Positions 25,801-37,800 of a DNA stretch of 64,000 nt are shown here, one piece after another. The translations under genes and the position numbers were made by a program. Origin of the DNA: Patiria pectinifera (Eukaryota > Echinodermata > Asteroidea > Valvatida > Asterinidae); NCBI GenBank assembly GCA_029964075.1, contig CM057135.1, forward strand, positions 25,446,863 to 25,510,862, read 5' to 3'. Below the pieces are notes generated by a model that had not been told where the DNA came from, searched no databases, and was given only the letters and a program-made list of their open reading frames with translations. How positions within the stretch are numbered: the first letter of the stretch is position 1; every line of letters starts with the position of its first letter.

Positions 25801-28800
25801 GTGAAATTGGGCCAAGTTGTGTTTCATGGTGATGTTTGCACTTCACAATAAACTTCACACTGAGATTCGCTGGCATTTGGAAAATGACCAAAGCCGTCCA
25901 AGCCACATTAAGTTGCTAATTAAACCATCAACACGTAGCCATTCATTCATTCCTAAGCCTTAGTTTTGGAAAATGACCCAGATATTGACTCCTTATTTCA
26001 TCGTAAGAGCCAGGTTTGGAGGTTTAAGTCTTTGAATGAAACAGAACTTGTAATACGTGTACATAAAGATTCATGTTTAAAATTGAGTGATAGTAATAGA
26101 CCGACCCATTAAAGGTACAGTCCATCAATTGTAATTTGTGCGTTATGTTCGTTTGAAGCAACAAAAGTGCTCAAAATCTAAAGAAGGGTGCTTAAAAACT
26201 AACCTGAAGAAGTTTTAGCTCAGTGAATGCTGTATATTGCGAGAAAAACAATATTCTAGGATCTCGATTTGACATCAAAAGTTGCCGATTCATGTTTTGA
26301 AATGGGCCCTACCCCATAGTGTTTTGACTAATGAAAGACGTTTGATGCGTGCACAAAGGTCTGACATACCGTAGTGCTTGACATTGGAAAGGCCCATGTG
26401 TTGTTGACGTGTGGGCAGGGCGTTATGGATTGGTCTATAATTTGGGCAATTCACAATGCAGTGCGCCACCAAGAGTTTGCCATGAAGAGTCCATTTTTGA
26501 AGTTTGCGGTCGACAAAAAACGGCCCATTTGAATGAGGGTCAGTAGACAACTTGAGCTAATTTGTTATAGATTGGGGCATAGCGTTGTGTCGCCTTACAA
26601 AAAACACCATATTGATAAAAAGGATAGAAAAGGGCAAACAGATACTCCAATCATACGCTTACGAAACTACTGACAGGAGAAAACTAACAATTTCAAATGT
26701 CTCGCGCTGCAAATTTGTTGACCATCTCCCACAATGTACTGGAAGTGGGAAAAATGAACTCTCCGTTGCAAACTCTTGGTGGCGCACTGCATTGTGAATT
26801 GCCCAAATTGGAAGAAAAATGGCTGAAGAACCATTTTAACATTTAAGGGTTTATATCATGATTAAAACTCTGTTGATTGGTCATTTGTTTCAAAATTGGT
26901 AACAGTATCAAAATTGGTAACAGTATTCAAAATTGGTAACAGTATTCAAAATTGGTAACAGTAATCAAATTTGGTAACAGTATTCAAAATTGGTAACAGT
27001 ATTCAAAATTGGTAACAGTATTCAAAATTGGTAACAGTATTCAAAATTGGTAACATATTCAAACTTGGTAACAGTATTCACAATTATTGGTAACAGTATT
27101 CAAAATTGGTAACATCAACATTGACCAACAACTGGTTGGTTCAATTCTTGTGTTTTTCCCCCGATTTTTTTTCCATTTAATATGAATATCTGGATTTGCT
27201 TTGAATCCATAACTTGTTAATTGTCACAGTCAATTTCAATAGAAATAGTTAAACGTTAAAATGGTCAGGTCTTCGTCCTACCCAAGTTCTGCGCTGTCCT
27301 TTGCCGAGTTACGATTTTCCCGTAAAAGGTGAGTTGAGATTGTCCCCAAATCTTCCTTTGGTGTACTAACCACTTGTTTCGTTTCTACTTTTAATACAGC
27401 TGAGTTGCAGTGTAAAGCCTACCATGTCTACTTGTATATTTTGTCCAGTAATGTTTTTATGTATAGATGGTCTGAAATGTGAACTGTGGCATTTCTGTTG
27501 ATTACAGTAATTTTAATACAGAAATCTTTACGAATACCCAAGCAATTCAGATTGTCGACACACCTGTCGTCAAACATTTTGAAAACATAGACACATTTAT
27601 TACAGACTTCAATACAATATACAGCCTGTCTCCAAAAAATGGTACAATCAGAAAAAAAATTGGTTAAATATGAAATTTCAAAATAAGTCATTCTTACTTG
27701 GCATAATATTAAAGAACAAAGACTGGGCTTTCCAATAGTGTTTGTTTGATCTTATTTGCTTTTGTCAATTCAGAGATACAATCAATAAAAATAGTGCGAT
27801 ACACCAAAATCGATTTTGTGCCACTTTTATGCATGGGCAGAGTTGTTTCGAGTACTGTGCCATGCTGTCTTGAAGCTCACAAAAGATTGCAACTTGGCAA
27901 AAGAAACAAACTCAATTTTTGTGTTCCGCAGTAAACTGGAGTTATCTCTGGATTGACAAAAGCAAATGAGATGAAACAAAAGTATTGGAAAGCCTGGTCT
28001 TTTTTCTTTAATGTGATGCTCAAAACGACTTACTTAATGTTGAGATTTAATATTGAAAAAAAAATCGTTTTCGATTGTACCATATTTTTTTGAGACAGGC
28101 TGTATTTCTCAACTTCTCAAGTAGAATTGTTGAAGTGCCTATTTAAACAGTGTTACTTCCTGAAAATGTTCCTGAATGTACTACATGTTGCAAGACAGAA
28201 TCTTGTCAGGTGATACAGCAGCCCGGCTTTGATTTGGTGAAGCTGTTAGACAGAAAATTAGTGTTCTGCGAAATTATCAAAAATGGACAGTTTCACATGA
28301 CTTTTGGCCGTTTACCTGTTCTTGCTAAGCAGATCTTTTCTGTGCTTAACCAATCGTTTCCCCAGCATTCTCATAAAGTTGGTCCCTGAATTTGTGCTTT
28401 TCCCCTAAAAATTAAACCTTGCTGCTCTTTCCCCCTAACCTTGCATGTGAAATAGTAGACATCTCTAGTTCCTACTAACACAACTAATCCTTGACAACTT
28501 TTTTGTTGCAATCGCTACAATCAACAGAAACAAGTACACCATCACAAATTTCTCACATAACGGCGATTACTTGCATTTAATAGACCTGAGACCTAATGGC
28601 GTAATGGCTTTGTTTACATATCCGCTTTCCTAGTATGGAAGCATAGTCAGGACGCCAGACAAAGTAGAGACAGTCTACCACATAAGAAAGCGCACATGTA
28701 AATAAAGCGTGACGTCATTAAGTCTCAGGCCTATTATATTAGATGCAAACAAATAGTTAGTGGCCTGACGTTTCAACCCTAGCAGAGTCTTTCTCGAAGG

Positions 28801-31800
28801 CTGAATGACAAGACTATAAACATAAACTGGTACATGTATACATTACTGATGTAACAAAAGCAGTCAAGTGGAAATAGATGATGCAGAGACAAAAAAGTTA
28901 TTAGTCATTTCCTTCTTGGATGTTCAGACCATGGGGTTGAATGGTCTGGAGACGTCTTATCCATAATTTCTCTCTACTAAGACGAACAATCTCTCTGTGG
29001 TTTCCTAGTGCCTCAATGCCCTGTAAAATCATGTCAGAAATTGATTATTTTAGATTACACATCTTCAGACCAAAGAAAAGAACACTTGAATGATAAACAT
29101 TTGTGAACACATTCATCAGGGCATGCTTTAAAAGTTTCCCATTTATAATGCAAAAAATTCCTGTTCATTTGCTCTCTTTAGATCCACATCAATGGCCTCG
29201 TCTACGGGTCAGAGTTCTCGCTCTTCCTCTGGCTTCGTGGACCAGCCACGTTCAAGATTGTCCTTAGGTTTCTTCGACGACCCGTCGTCGCCGCAACCTT
29301 CAACCAAAGGGTTTTTCGACGCCGCTCCGTCGAGGCCCAAGATCGCGTCGCTGGACCGTACCAAGACCCAGAGCAGCCCCTTTGCCAAGCAGGGCTCCTT
29401 CGGCAAATCGGGCCGGAAGTTGTTCCGGCTGGGCCGGTCGAAGTCGGAGCGGAAAAACCATGACAGCAACAACGTCCAGTTAGACCATGAGTGATTTTTT
29501 ATTTTTAAGAAAAACTTAGAAGTATCTCAACCGTTTGTCTACGTGTACCAATTCCAGACAATTATGTGATCTTACAAATATATTTGTGTGTGTTTGGTGA
29601 TGATTGACGAAGCGTCTTTTGCATTTGTGGCATTGGAAATATTAAACCCTGAGGCAAATCCCGGTAGTACTTAAAATCTATCTGCTTAAAACAGCGGGCT
29701 GGATAGCTTAGTCGGTAGAATGCTAGTACGGTAATCCGAGGTTGGCAGGTTCAATCCCCACTCCAGCAGGGTTCGACCTTAGCGGAAGTCCGCTCGCCAA
29801 TTGCGAGTTAAAACAGCGGCGGACTAGTCAAAACCATTCCCTAAGTAGTCCGGCTGGCGAGTCAAAATTATTGTAAATACCATTGTTGTTTATGACATTC
29901 TGGTGTAAAAAATTTGAAATTTTGTCGCGGACTAGTGAAAAGGCCCGTGGACTAAATAAGTGTCTGTTTCACTAGTCCAGCTGGCTAGTGAAAAAAAAAG
30001 TAAGGACGATCCCTGCACTACAGTAAATTTCTTTGTTCGACTTGATAATTATTAATGAAATTTTTACAGAAAGCTTCCGTTTTCAGTTTTTCTGTTAAAG
30101 ATTTTGTTTGCCAGTACTGTACATATGAGCAGACTTGTATGTAGATTTTGCAGCAAAATGCATGAATTTCAGCTAAAGAGGAACTTAGAAATGTTGGGCA
30201 TATTTTCTATTCTTCTGTTAAATTGTACGACAGCCAAAAAGCCCTAGGGACTTAAGCATGCCTTTTTTTGCCAGAGAGTATCATTTTTACGGATTGCAAA
30301 TAGTAGCGAACTCAGCATTACACATGTACATGTATTTCTTCTAGGCTTTGCATACCGTTTGAAACATGTCTGGCCCGCAGCTGATTTCATGTAGCAGTAA
30401 ACATTGATGTGTATGTGAATAATTTTCTGTGCCAAAGGACTGTAACCACATGCCAAATATAGTACGCTTGAAAGAGCTTCACATTTTGTAGTTTTAATAT
30501 TTTCATTGCCAATTGTGTGGTATTAACTATGTGTTTGTTCACACTTGACTGCATGTAATGCAGATACGAGATACAAGTTTTTAGCATCCTTTATTTTAAA
30601 GGTTAAAGGAATATACAACATTTGCAAAAAATCTCAAAAAATAGAACTACCACATTATTATGAAATACCTGTACTCTACTAGATTAAGGCCAAAAAAAAA
30701 GTTTCCGGTTTCTGGTATGGGCGCGCTCGCCGTAGCCATACGCGTTGGTAAAATGAAAAAGTTTTTTTTTTTCAATGTAAGATGATGTCTCAAAACCGCC
30801 AAACCCACTGGTTTGACTGGAATCCTGCTGGCGATAATTTTAACGTGTTTTTAGATGGGGTTACGATCGAGTATAAGCTTCATGTGGCCTCTCTGGACTC
30901 CCATATATTTGCACTAAATTTAGTCGGGCACCATTTGCAGTCACCAGCCGACATTTGAAGGAAAAAACGTTGAAAAAAATAACACTTTTGGGGCAAGCTC
31001 CATACCAGAAACCGGAGACTTTTTTTTTTGGCCTTACTAGACTAAAACAGCTTCTTTTTTTTTCATATACTACCCCCAATTTACCCAATTTAGTTTAGCA
31101 ATCGGTTTGCAATAAAAAATATGATTTGATGATTCTTTTTTTGAATGACAAAACTATAGATAGAATGTGCACGTGGCGTGCAAATTAAATATATATATTA
31201 ATCAACAGGAGAGAAGGGCAACGGAAACTTTGCTTTGCTTCAAGAAACGTGAGGACGCATTTTCACAGTTTTCTCTAAAAGTATATCTACTGAGCCGAGT
31301 TTTTGACAGGTTTGTTTTTGGATATCCTGCTTCAGATTTATTGTATAGTTCTTTGAATCGGCAATTTAAACTTATTACCATGGATACATACCGATTAACT
31401 AAACTATAAATCATGATTTCACCATTGTTATCTATTTAAAAAAAAAATTAACAACTGATCATCTTTTGGGCAATTCCACGGTTACTCACATTACATTTTT
31501 GATGTACGTTTGAGTTTCCTTGGGCTGTAATTACCTTACTGAAAAGGTTTAATAACTGTTAACCCCATGGTAGATAGAGTAGACCTAAATGTGTTATGTA
31601 TGATAAACAAGACGCACAATATCGGTTACTCGCGTTACAGTTTCGTAATTTTTCTGGATGTCATCTTTGGTGCTTAGGTAGGTCTAGGTCGACTCTATCT
31701 ACCATGGGGATAACATTTATTAAACCTTTTCAGTAAGGTAATTACGGCCCAAGGAAACTCAAAAGTACATCAAAAATGTAACGTGAGTAACTGTGGAATT

Positions 31801-34800
31801 GCCCTTTTAATCTTTTCTAAGCTTTCTACTTAAAAATGGACAGAACATACACTGTACCATCTAAAATATTGTTTTGTGTGGCAAAATGCTCAAACATAAA
31901 AAGGCATCTATTGAAAGCTTTTAAGAGCAAGTCATTTTCTTTTTTGTAAAAGGAAAAAATGTAGCCTTACTGTTTAACTTGCTGTGGCATATCTTAAAAA
32001 AAAACAGTTCAAGAATATTGTACATGAATATTTTTTATCACATCCAACCAAGTTGGCAATATTTTTGGGGTAATTCTTACATTTCTTGTCTGATATTTTG
32101 AAGAGTCTATTTCCAACATGTGACCTGTCCATTAGAACAAGGTGAACATTTTGCATCATTGTGAAACTAACAGTGTAGCATTCAGCTGTTTTTAAACTTC
32201 TTTTTAACCTTATTGTATTCTTAACCAATTTCGCGTCGGAGGACGTGATAACACGCACTGGCTGTTTTTATACACAGGCATGGCCTACGGGTTAAGACAT
32301 CAAGATTGCCTCGACTCACCTCCGGGTGACGTAGAAACACGCTAATCCCTTGTGCCTTTTGTACACACACACTTGAAAGTCTGTGGAGGCGGACCGTGTG
32401 TTGATCTTATTAATCAACAATTTATGCTCCAGTGCACACCTCGGAGTATTGACACTTGAGGTTTCGGCAAGAAATATCGTACAAATACTGCTGGAATGAC
32501 TCTTTTGAATCAGTATTTGTGGCATTTGGCTGTACATCAGATGTTGGCTGGGAAATTTTGCCTTTTGCGAAAATTGAAATTTTCAGCATAAAATAAATCC
32601 GGCGCGAAGTGGTTAAGTTGTGTTTGCCATTGAAATTGCTTTGGGCAGCCAGGAGAGAGTACGATTCTAAAAGGGAACAAAATCACAAACATCGCATTTA
32701 GGAAATAAATTCTTCCTTTAGAAACAGCCAATCATCCTGAAATATCTTTGTAATAAAGATGCCTCTGTTATTACTTTCTCAAACTGTGAACAGTACTTTT
32801 TGATAAATTCGTGAATGAGAACGGTAATTTTTACAAAGAAAGTTTAGCTTTTTCGTTTACCTCTTTGTTGCTAAATTGTAGGCAACGTATGTTGCCGACT
32901 TGCCGTAAAATGTGTGCATTAGTTTATTTTGCTTCTAAACTTTTCTATTGAGTACACTACATGGAATTCAATAATTTCATGCAGTTAATTTGAATATGCA
33001 TGATGAGAACAACTGATGTTTATTTTTTTTTAATTCCATTTGCTTGTGTAGTGTTATTTTTCATTGTGGAATGGAAAGAAGTTGTCAAAATACTGATTTG
33101 TTTTTGTCTTGAATTCCTTGAAATGTCAATTTTTGTCTGTGGAATTGCATAATCATTTATCGATTTTTAATTTTTTTTAACGTCCTTTAATTACATTGTA
33201 GATATCGTGGATGATCCTTTAAGTTGTATTTGATAAGAATAAAAATGATTCCGCGCACATCAGATTATGCTGAAATACAAGTAATGGCGATCTCAACTAG
33301 AAAACCCTCTTTCAGGAAAAAATTCAAAAAAGAAAAAAGTTCAGCATTGATTTTTCTCCAACTAAATGCATGAGTCTTGGTCAATGCCAGCCACAGATTA
33401 AGGTAAGCATTTGTACATAAAAACTTACATCGTACTGATCACTCTTCTGTGAAGAATTAGGTCTTGCAAATTTCGAACGAGATTTCGAATGAGATTCTGA
33501 CAATGTATTGCAGTGTACATATCGTTACCCACATCGGGAATGTAACAATACGGCTATGTCTGCTGTGGTTGTAATGGGCAAAGACTGTAGAAATAGCTAT
33601 AGACACAAGATTTGGACATAGTGTCATATGAAACTTGGACTCCTTATCTGATCTATTTTTTTTTGGACTCGAATTTCGAAAGGCAGGTTGATACTCCACA
33701 TGGAAGCAAAAGCGAAGCGACTTTCATGACGTAAATAATTTGAATTAGAGTTTCATGGTGAAGTTCGCCGTTACCCTAACAAATTTGCTTTGCACATTTC
33801 ATGGGAAGTATGACCGGCCTTCTCACACGCGACTGGTCACTGTTCAAGTTCTATCTACATACATACTGAGGCATGCACAATACAACCAATGACTCTGTAC
33901 CTCATGGTCCAAACTTCACACTTTAACAGCCTTGTGTTTTCTTTAGAGAACCTATTAAGTGGCTGAGACATCCCTGACAAGGCAACTTCAATTACTTATT
34001 CAACTGAGCAGCCAGCTTGTTTGAAAACCTTTCTTTTTCTGTCCCCTCTCCACCTTTCAGAGCCGATATGGAGCCCCAGTTGTCCACCGCATGGAACACC
34101 ATCGGCAAACTGCAGAACCGGAAGAAGGAGCTGCAGGAGGAGCTCGGCCAGGTCAGGTCGGAGGTCAAAGTTCAGCAGGACCTCGCCGAGGAAGAGCGGC
34201 AGAAGAGGGTGGGTGCAGAAACGAAAGCAGAGGAACTGAACGAGGAGTTGAAGAGGTGGGTAGATGATAGACTTAAGCAACTTTAAAGTTTGGTACCATA
34301 ACCAAAGAAGTTTGGTGGTACCCACTGCTATGTCAGTCTCAAACTGGCCAGCTGACCCCGGCAAGCTCAGTGGTTGAGTGGTAAGACGTCTGCACTAGTA
34401 AGCAGGAGGTCGTGGGTTCAAGGCCTACCTGAGGGAAGGTTGGTTCATACTTCATGCTGTGAAATTCGCCGGAGTTGATATGTGCACCACTTTTTACGAA
34501 TTCGCTGCGCGAAAAGTTGCCCTGACGTCACAAGTTCGCTTTCGCGTTTGAACCGTCGTTAAGCTTGTGATTTTTTTCTCACAAGCTCTTGGACAACACC
34601 GAGTATGCAGTGTTTCTAAAATATGTCGGCAAAGAGCAAAACCCGGTATAAAATTTCTAAAAGTTTAGCAATCCATTCTGTCTACAAGTCATTTTTCTGG
34701 AATTGACTCCACACTTCCACGACCCCCCAAAACTGAAAACCTCAAATCCACAACTAAATCCACTGATTCTAATGTTCATTTCTAAGCATGACCAAAAAGG

Positions 34801-37800
34801 GAATCTCAGAGAAAGAACAATTGCTACTTATTTGAGTGATTCTTTTCTTAAGTTTGTAAACCCAAGTTTACAATTCCAAGTTTGGATTGTATTTGATTCT
34901 GGTGCAAAAGTTAAAATAGCCAATCGTATTGGTGATGGCCTTAAAGGTATAGTCCATCATTTGTAATTTGTGCATTTTTTTTGTTTGAAGCAACAAAATT
35001 GCTCACTCTCTGAAGAAGGATGCTGAACAACTAAACCTGATGAAGTTTCAGCTAAGCTTCAGCTGCATTTTTCGAGAAAAATAATATTCTAGGATCTCGA
35101 TTTCAAATCAAAAGGTGCTGAATCGTGTTCGTGTTTGTTTTGAATTGAAAGGCCTGAGACAGACACGTGCGTTCTCACTGAGCCGATTTACGTGATGTCG
35201 CGCGCACGCACTGCCGGATTTATAGCAAGCAACTGCTCGTGCGTCGTGCCAATGCTTGCGCGCGTTTCGCCGAAAAACAAAACAAACTACTAATTTAAAT
35301 TCCTACGGTGCTTCTTATTAAAGCCGCACCTTTGGAAAGGCCTTCTTTCATTGATTTCTTCAAAATGACAGCTTGCCAGAAAGACTAATTTCATAGGGAG
35401 TTTAGTCCCATTACTATCTTTCAACCAAGTATGTTTTTCAACAATAATTACACCAGTTACTTTTTGGATAGCTGCAAATGATGGACTCTGGCTTTAAAGA
35501 TCTTCAGCCCTTAAAGATCACAGATATCTCTGTTGCTATGGAACTGTGGCTTCTTCAAAGTTCTTTTCAAGCATTAATCTGATGTTGACCACTGCATTAT
35601 TTGATACCTGCTGAATGTCATCCCCACCACAGGGAATTTGGACAGAGTGTTGCTGAGGTGAACCAGCTACAGGGAAAGCTGTCTATCACCCGGCAACAGA
35701 TGGCCGACTTTAAGACGAAGCTCAGGCAAAGCGATGAGGAGCACCTGGAGAAGATGACCAAGGCGGAGGAATCTGCCAAGGAGGCCATCAACCAGCTTCA
35801 CCAAGACCTTGAGGGCGCCAAGGAGGAGATCAATCAACTTCACCAAGACATTGCACTTGCCAAGCAGCAAACAGCAGAGGCGAAGAATGTGCTCCTTGAG
35901 CGAGAGGAAGATCATAAGAAGATGACGGTTGCTGCTGAGGAGTCTGCCAAGGCAGTCATCAACCAGCTTCATGAAGACCTTGAAGCTGCTAAGCAGCAAG
36001 TCCAAGAGGCTCAGATCATGTTCCTAGAGCAAGAGGAAGACCACAAGAAGAAGGTAGCTGCCATCCAGGAATCCAATCAGGCCATGAAGCAAGAACTATC
36101 CACAGTTCAGCAGGAGGTGGCAGATGCCAAGAGGCAACTCCAGGAACAGGAAGAAGAACATCTCAAGGAGATGTCTACCATGAAGGAATCCCGCCAGAGC
36201 ATCCGGGAGGATGTGAATCAACTCCAGAAGGAGCTTTCCATCTCCAGGCAACAGACGGCGGATGCAGAGAGGCGTCTCCAGCAAGGAGAAGAGGACCACC
36301 TCAGGAAGCTGGCAGCCTTGGAGGAATCCACCCAGGCCGTCAAGCAGGAGTTCAGCCGGCGACTGGTGGACACTCAGACACGGCTGTCCATGAAGAATGC
36401 AGAAGCACAGAGACTGCTTGGGGAGCTACAAGGCTCTAACGAAGAACTTCAGGAAGAGACTAGCAGAAGGAAGGCCAAGGAATCGGAATTTACCTCTATG
36501 AAGAAGTAGGCAAATGTGCATCTCTTTTTTTCAAGTTCTCAATTATTTTCAAAATGATTTCCGAATCAATATAGCTAACATTTACTGAAATAATATCTAG
36601 CAGTTTTAGCTAAAAGTTGTGCATATCACGACTTTAAATTATCATCAGTTTTGTATTACCTGTCAAAAATGTCATCTTTTACATTTGGGAAAACCCATTT
36701 CAGCACTCACAAAGAATTGGAGGCATCCCTGAAAGCAACAATCTCCAGCCTTGAGGAGAAGACTAACCAGCTGGATGCCAATGGCTCAGACATGCAGCGA
36801 ACCATCGCCAACTTGACGCAATCAGAGCAGAATCTGCTGGCTGCTAAAACAGACCTGGAGAAGGAGACTAGTCAGCTCAGAGCTAGTCTTGAGCACAAGG
36901 AGCAGGAGGCAGACACACATGAGAAATCTGCCACCAAGACTAAGTTGCTGCTGGAGGAGACAACTAGCCAGATGAGCGCTAGAATCCATGAACTAGAGGA
37001 TGAAATCAGGTACGTTGACTTTTCGTAAAAATCATAAGGAGTTAGCGTACCTTGTAGAAAATCTAAACTGGGGGATTTTATTTCATCTCGAAAAAGGAAT
37101 ATTCTAATCAATTTTACCGGTTGATCAAATTTTATTTCATTCCAGTGTTCTTAAAAAATCTGAGGTTGCTCTGAGATCGCACAAAAATTTTCTCCAAGAA
37201 GAGAACTCCAAGATGAAGGCCAAAGTCTCGGAGCTACAAGAGACCAGAAGTGGCCTGGAGCAGGAGACTAGTCAGCTCCAAGACAAACTCAGCAAGATAG
37301 AGGAGCAACGCGAGATGTTTCAGAAGTCGGCCGGGGAGATGAAGTTACTACTTGAGCAGACAACTAGTCAGATGAAGACACGGATCAGCGAGCTCGAGGA
37401 AGAAGTCAGGTGAGTCAACGAGAACTGTTGTCACTTCAAAAATTCTCTCTGATTAGCGCCCCTTGAACAAAGACATTGACAAAATGGGGGAGTGCCCCAT
37501 ATAGCTCTAGAGGTGGTAGAGCACAGGAAGAATAATGTGGAGGTTAAACCCCAGGTCCCCCAATTTCAGTCAATTTTTCTTCTCAGTTTTTAAAAGTAGT
37601 AAATGAAAAACGTATGTATGTTTGTGGACAAATGGCTGTTTGTTTTTTTTTATTATTTATTTGATATGGCATGTTAAAAGAAAAGAGAAAAAGAAAATGC
37701 AAGAAAAAATGCAGCCAATGGGCCAATTTCAATTTTTACAAACAAATTAATTACAAGGCACTTTTTAAAACCAGAGAAGGAAGTCACATGATTTAATACG

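Larger units (their letters stand above)
24381..29181 (+). other. HMMR intron 11, first part
   Basis: This holds an inverted repeat with TTCTTTTCAGAACC words (24425-24517), MITE family B (24782-25305 and 26109-26305), a GCTAAGCAC-type MITE (25540-25814), a foldback (26442-26807), a 19-bp tandem array (26890-27114), a mariner-like MITE (27622-28102) and another foldback (28581-28733). No coding exon was recognised before 29182. Confidence 0.75.
29776..34060 (+). other. HMMR intron 11, second part / possible 3' UTR of the short isoform
   Basis: AT-rich, with no coding exon recognised. Contains a family A fragment split by a family C MITE (30599-31060), a foldback at 31468-31804, a TTAACCA-type element at 32221-32616 and AATAAA strings at about 32751 and 33238. 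Confidence 0.6.

Noticed and set aside
29690..29775. Functional tRNA gene
   Set aside because: Boxes are present but the acceptor stem has a mismatch and the anticodon stem is irregular; similar sequences recur as SINE heads in the window.
35667..36005. Leu-rich minus-strand frame opposite exon 13
   Set aside because: Antisense shadow of a Gln/Glu/Lys-rich coiled coil, which reads as Leu/Phe on the other strand.
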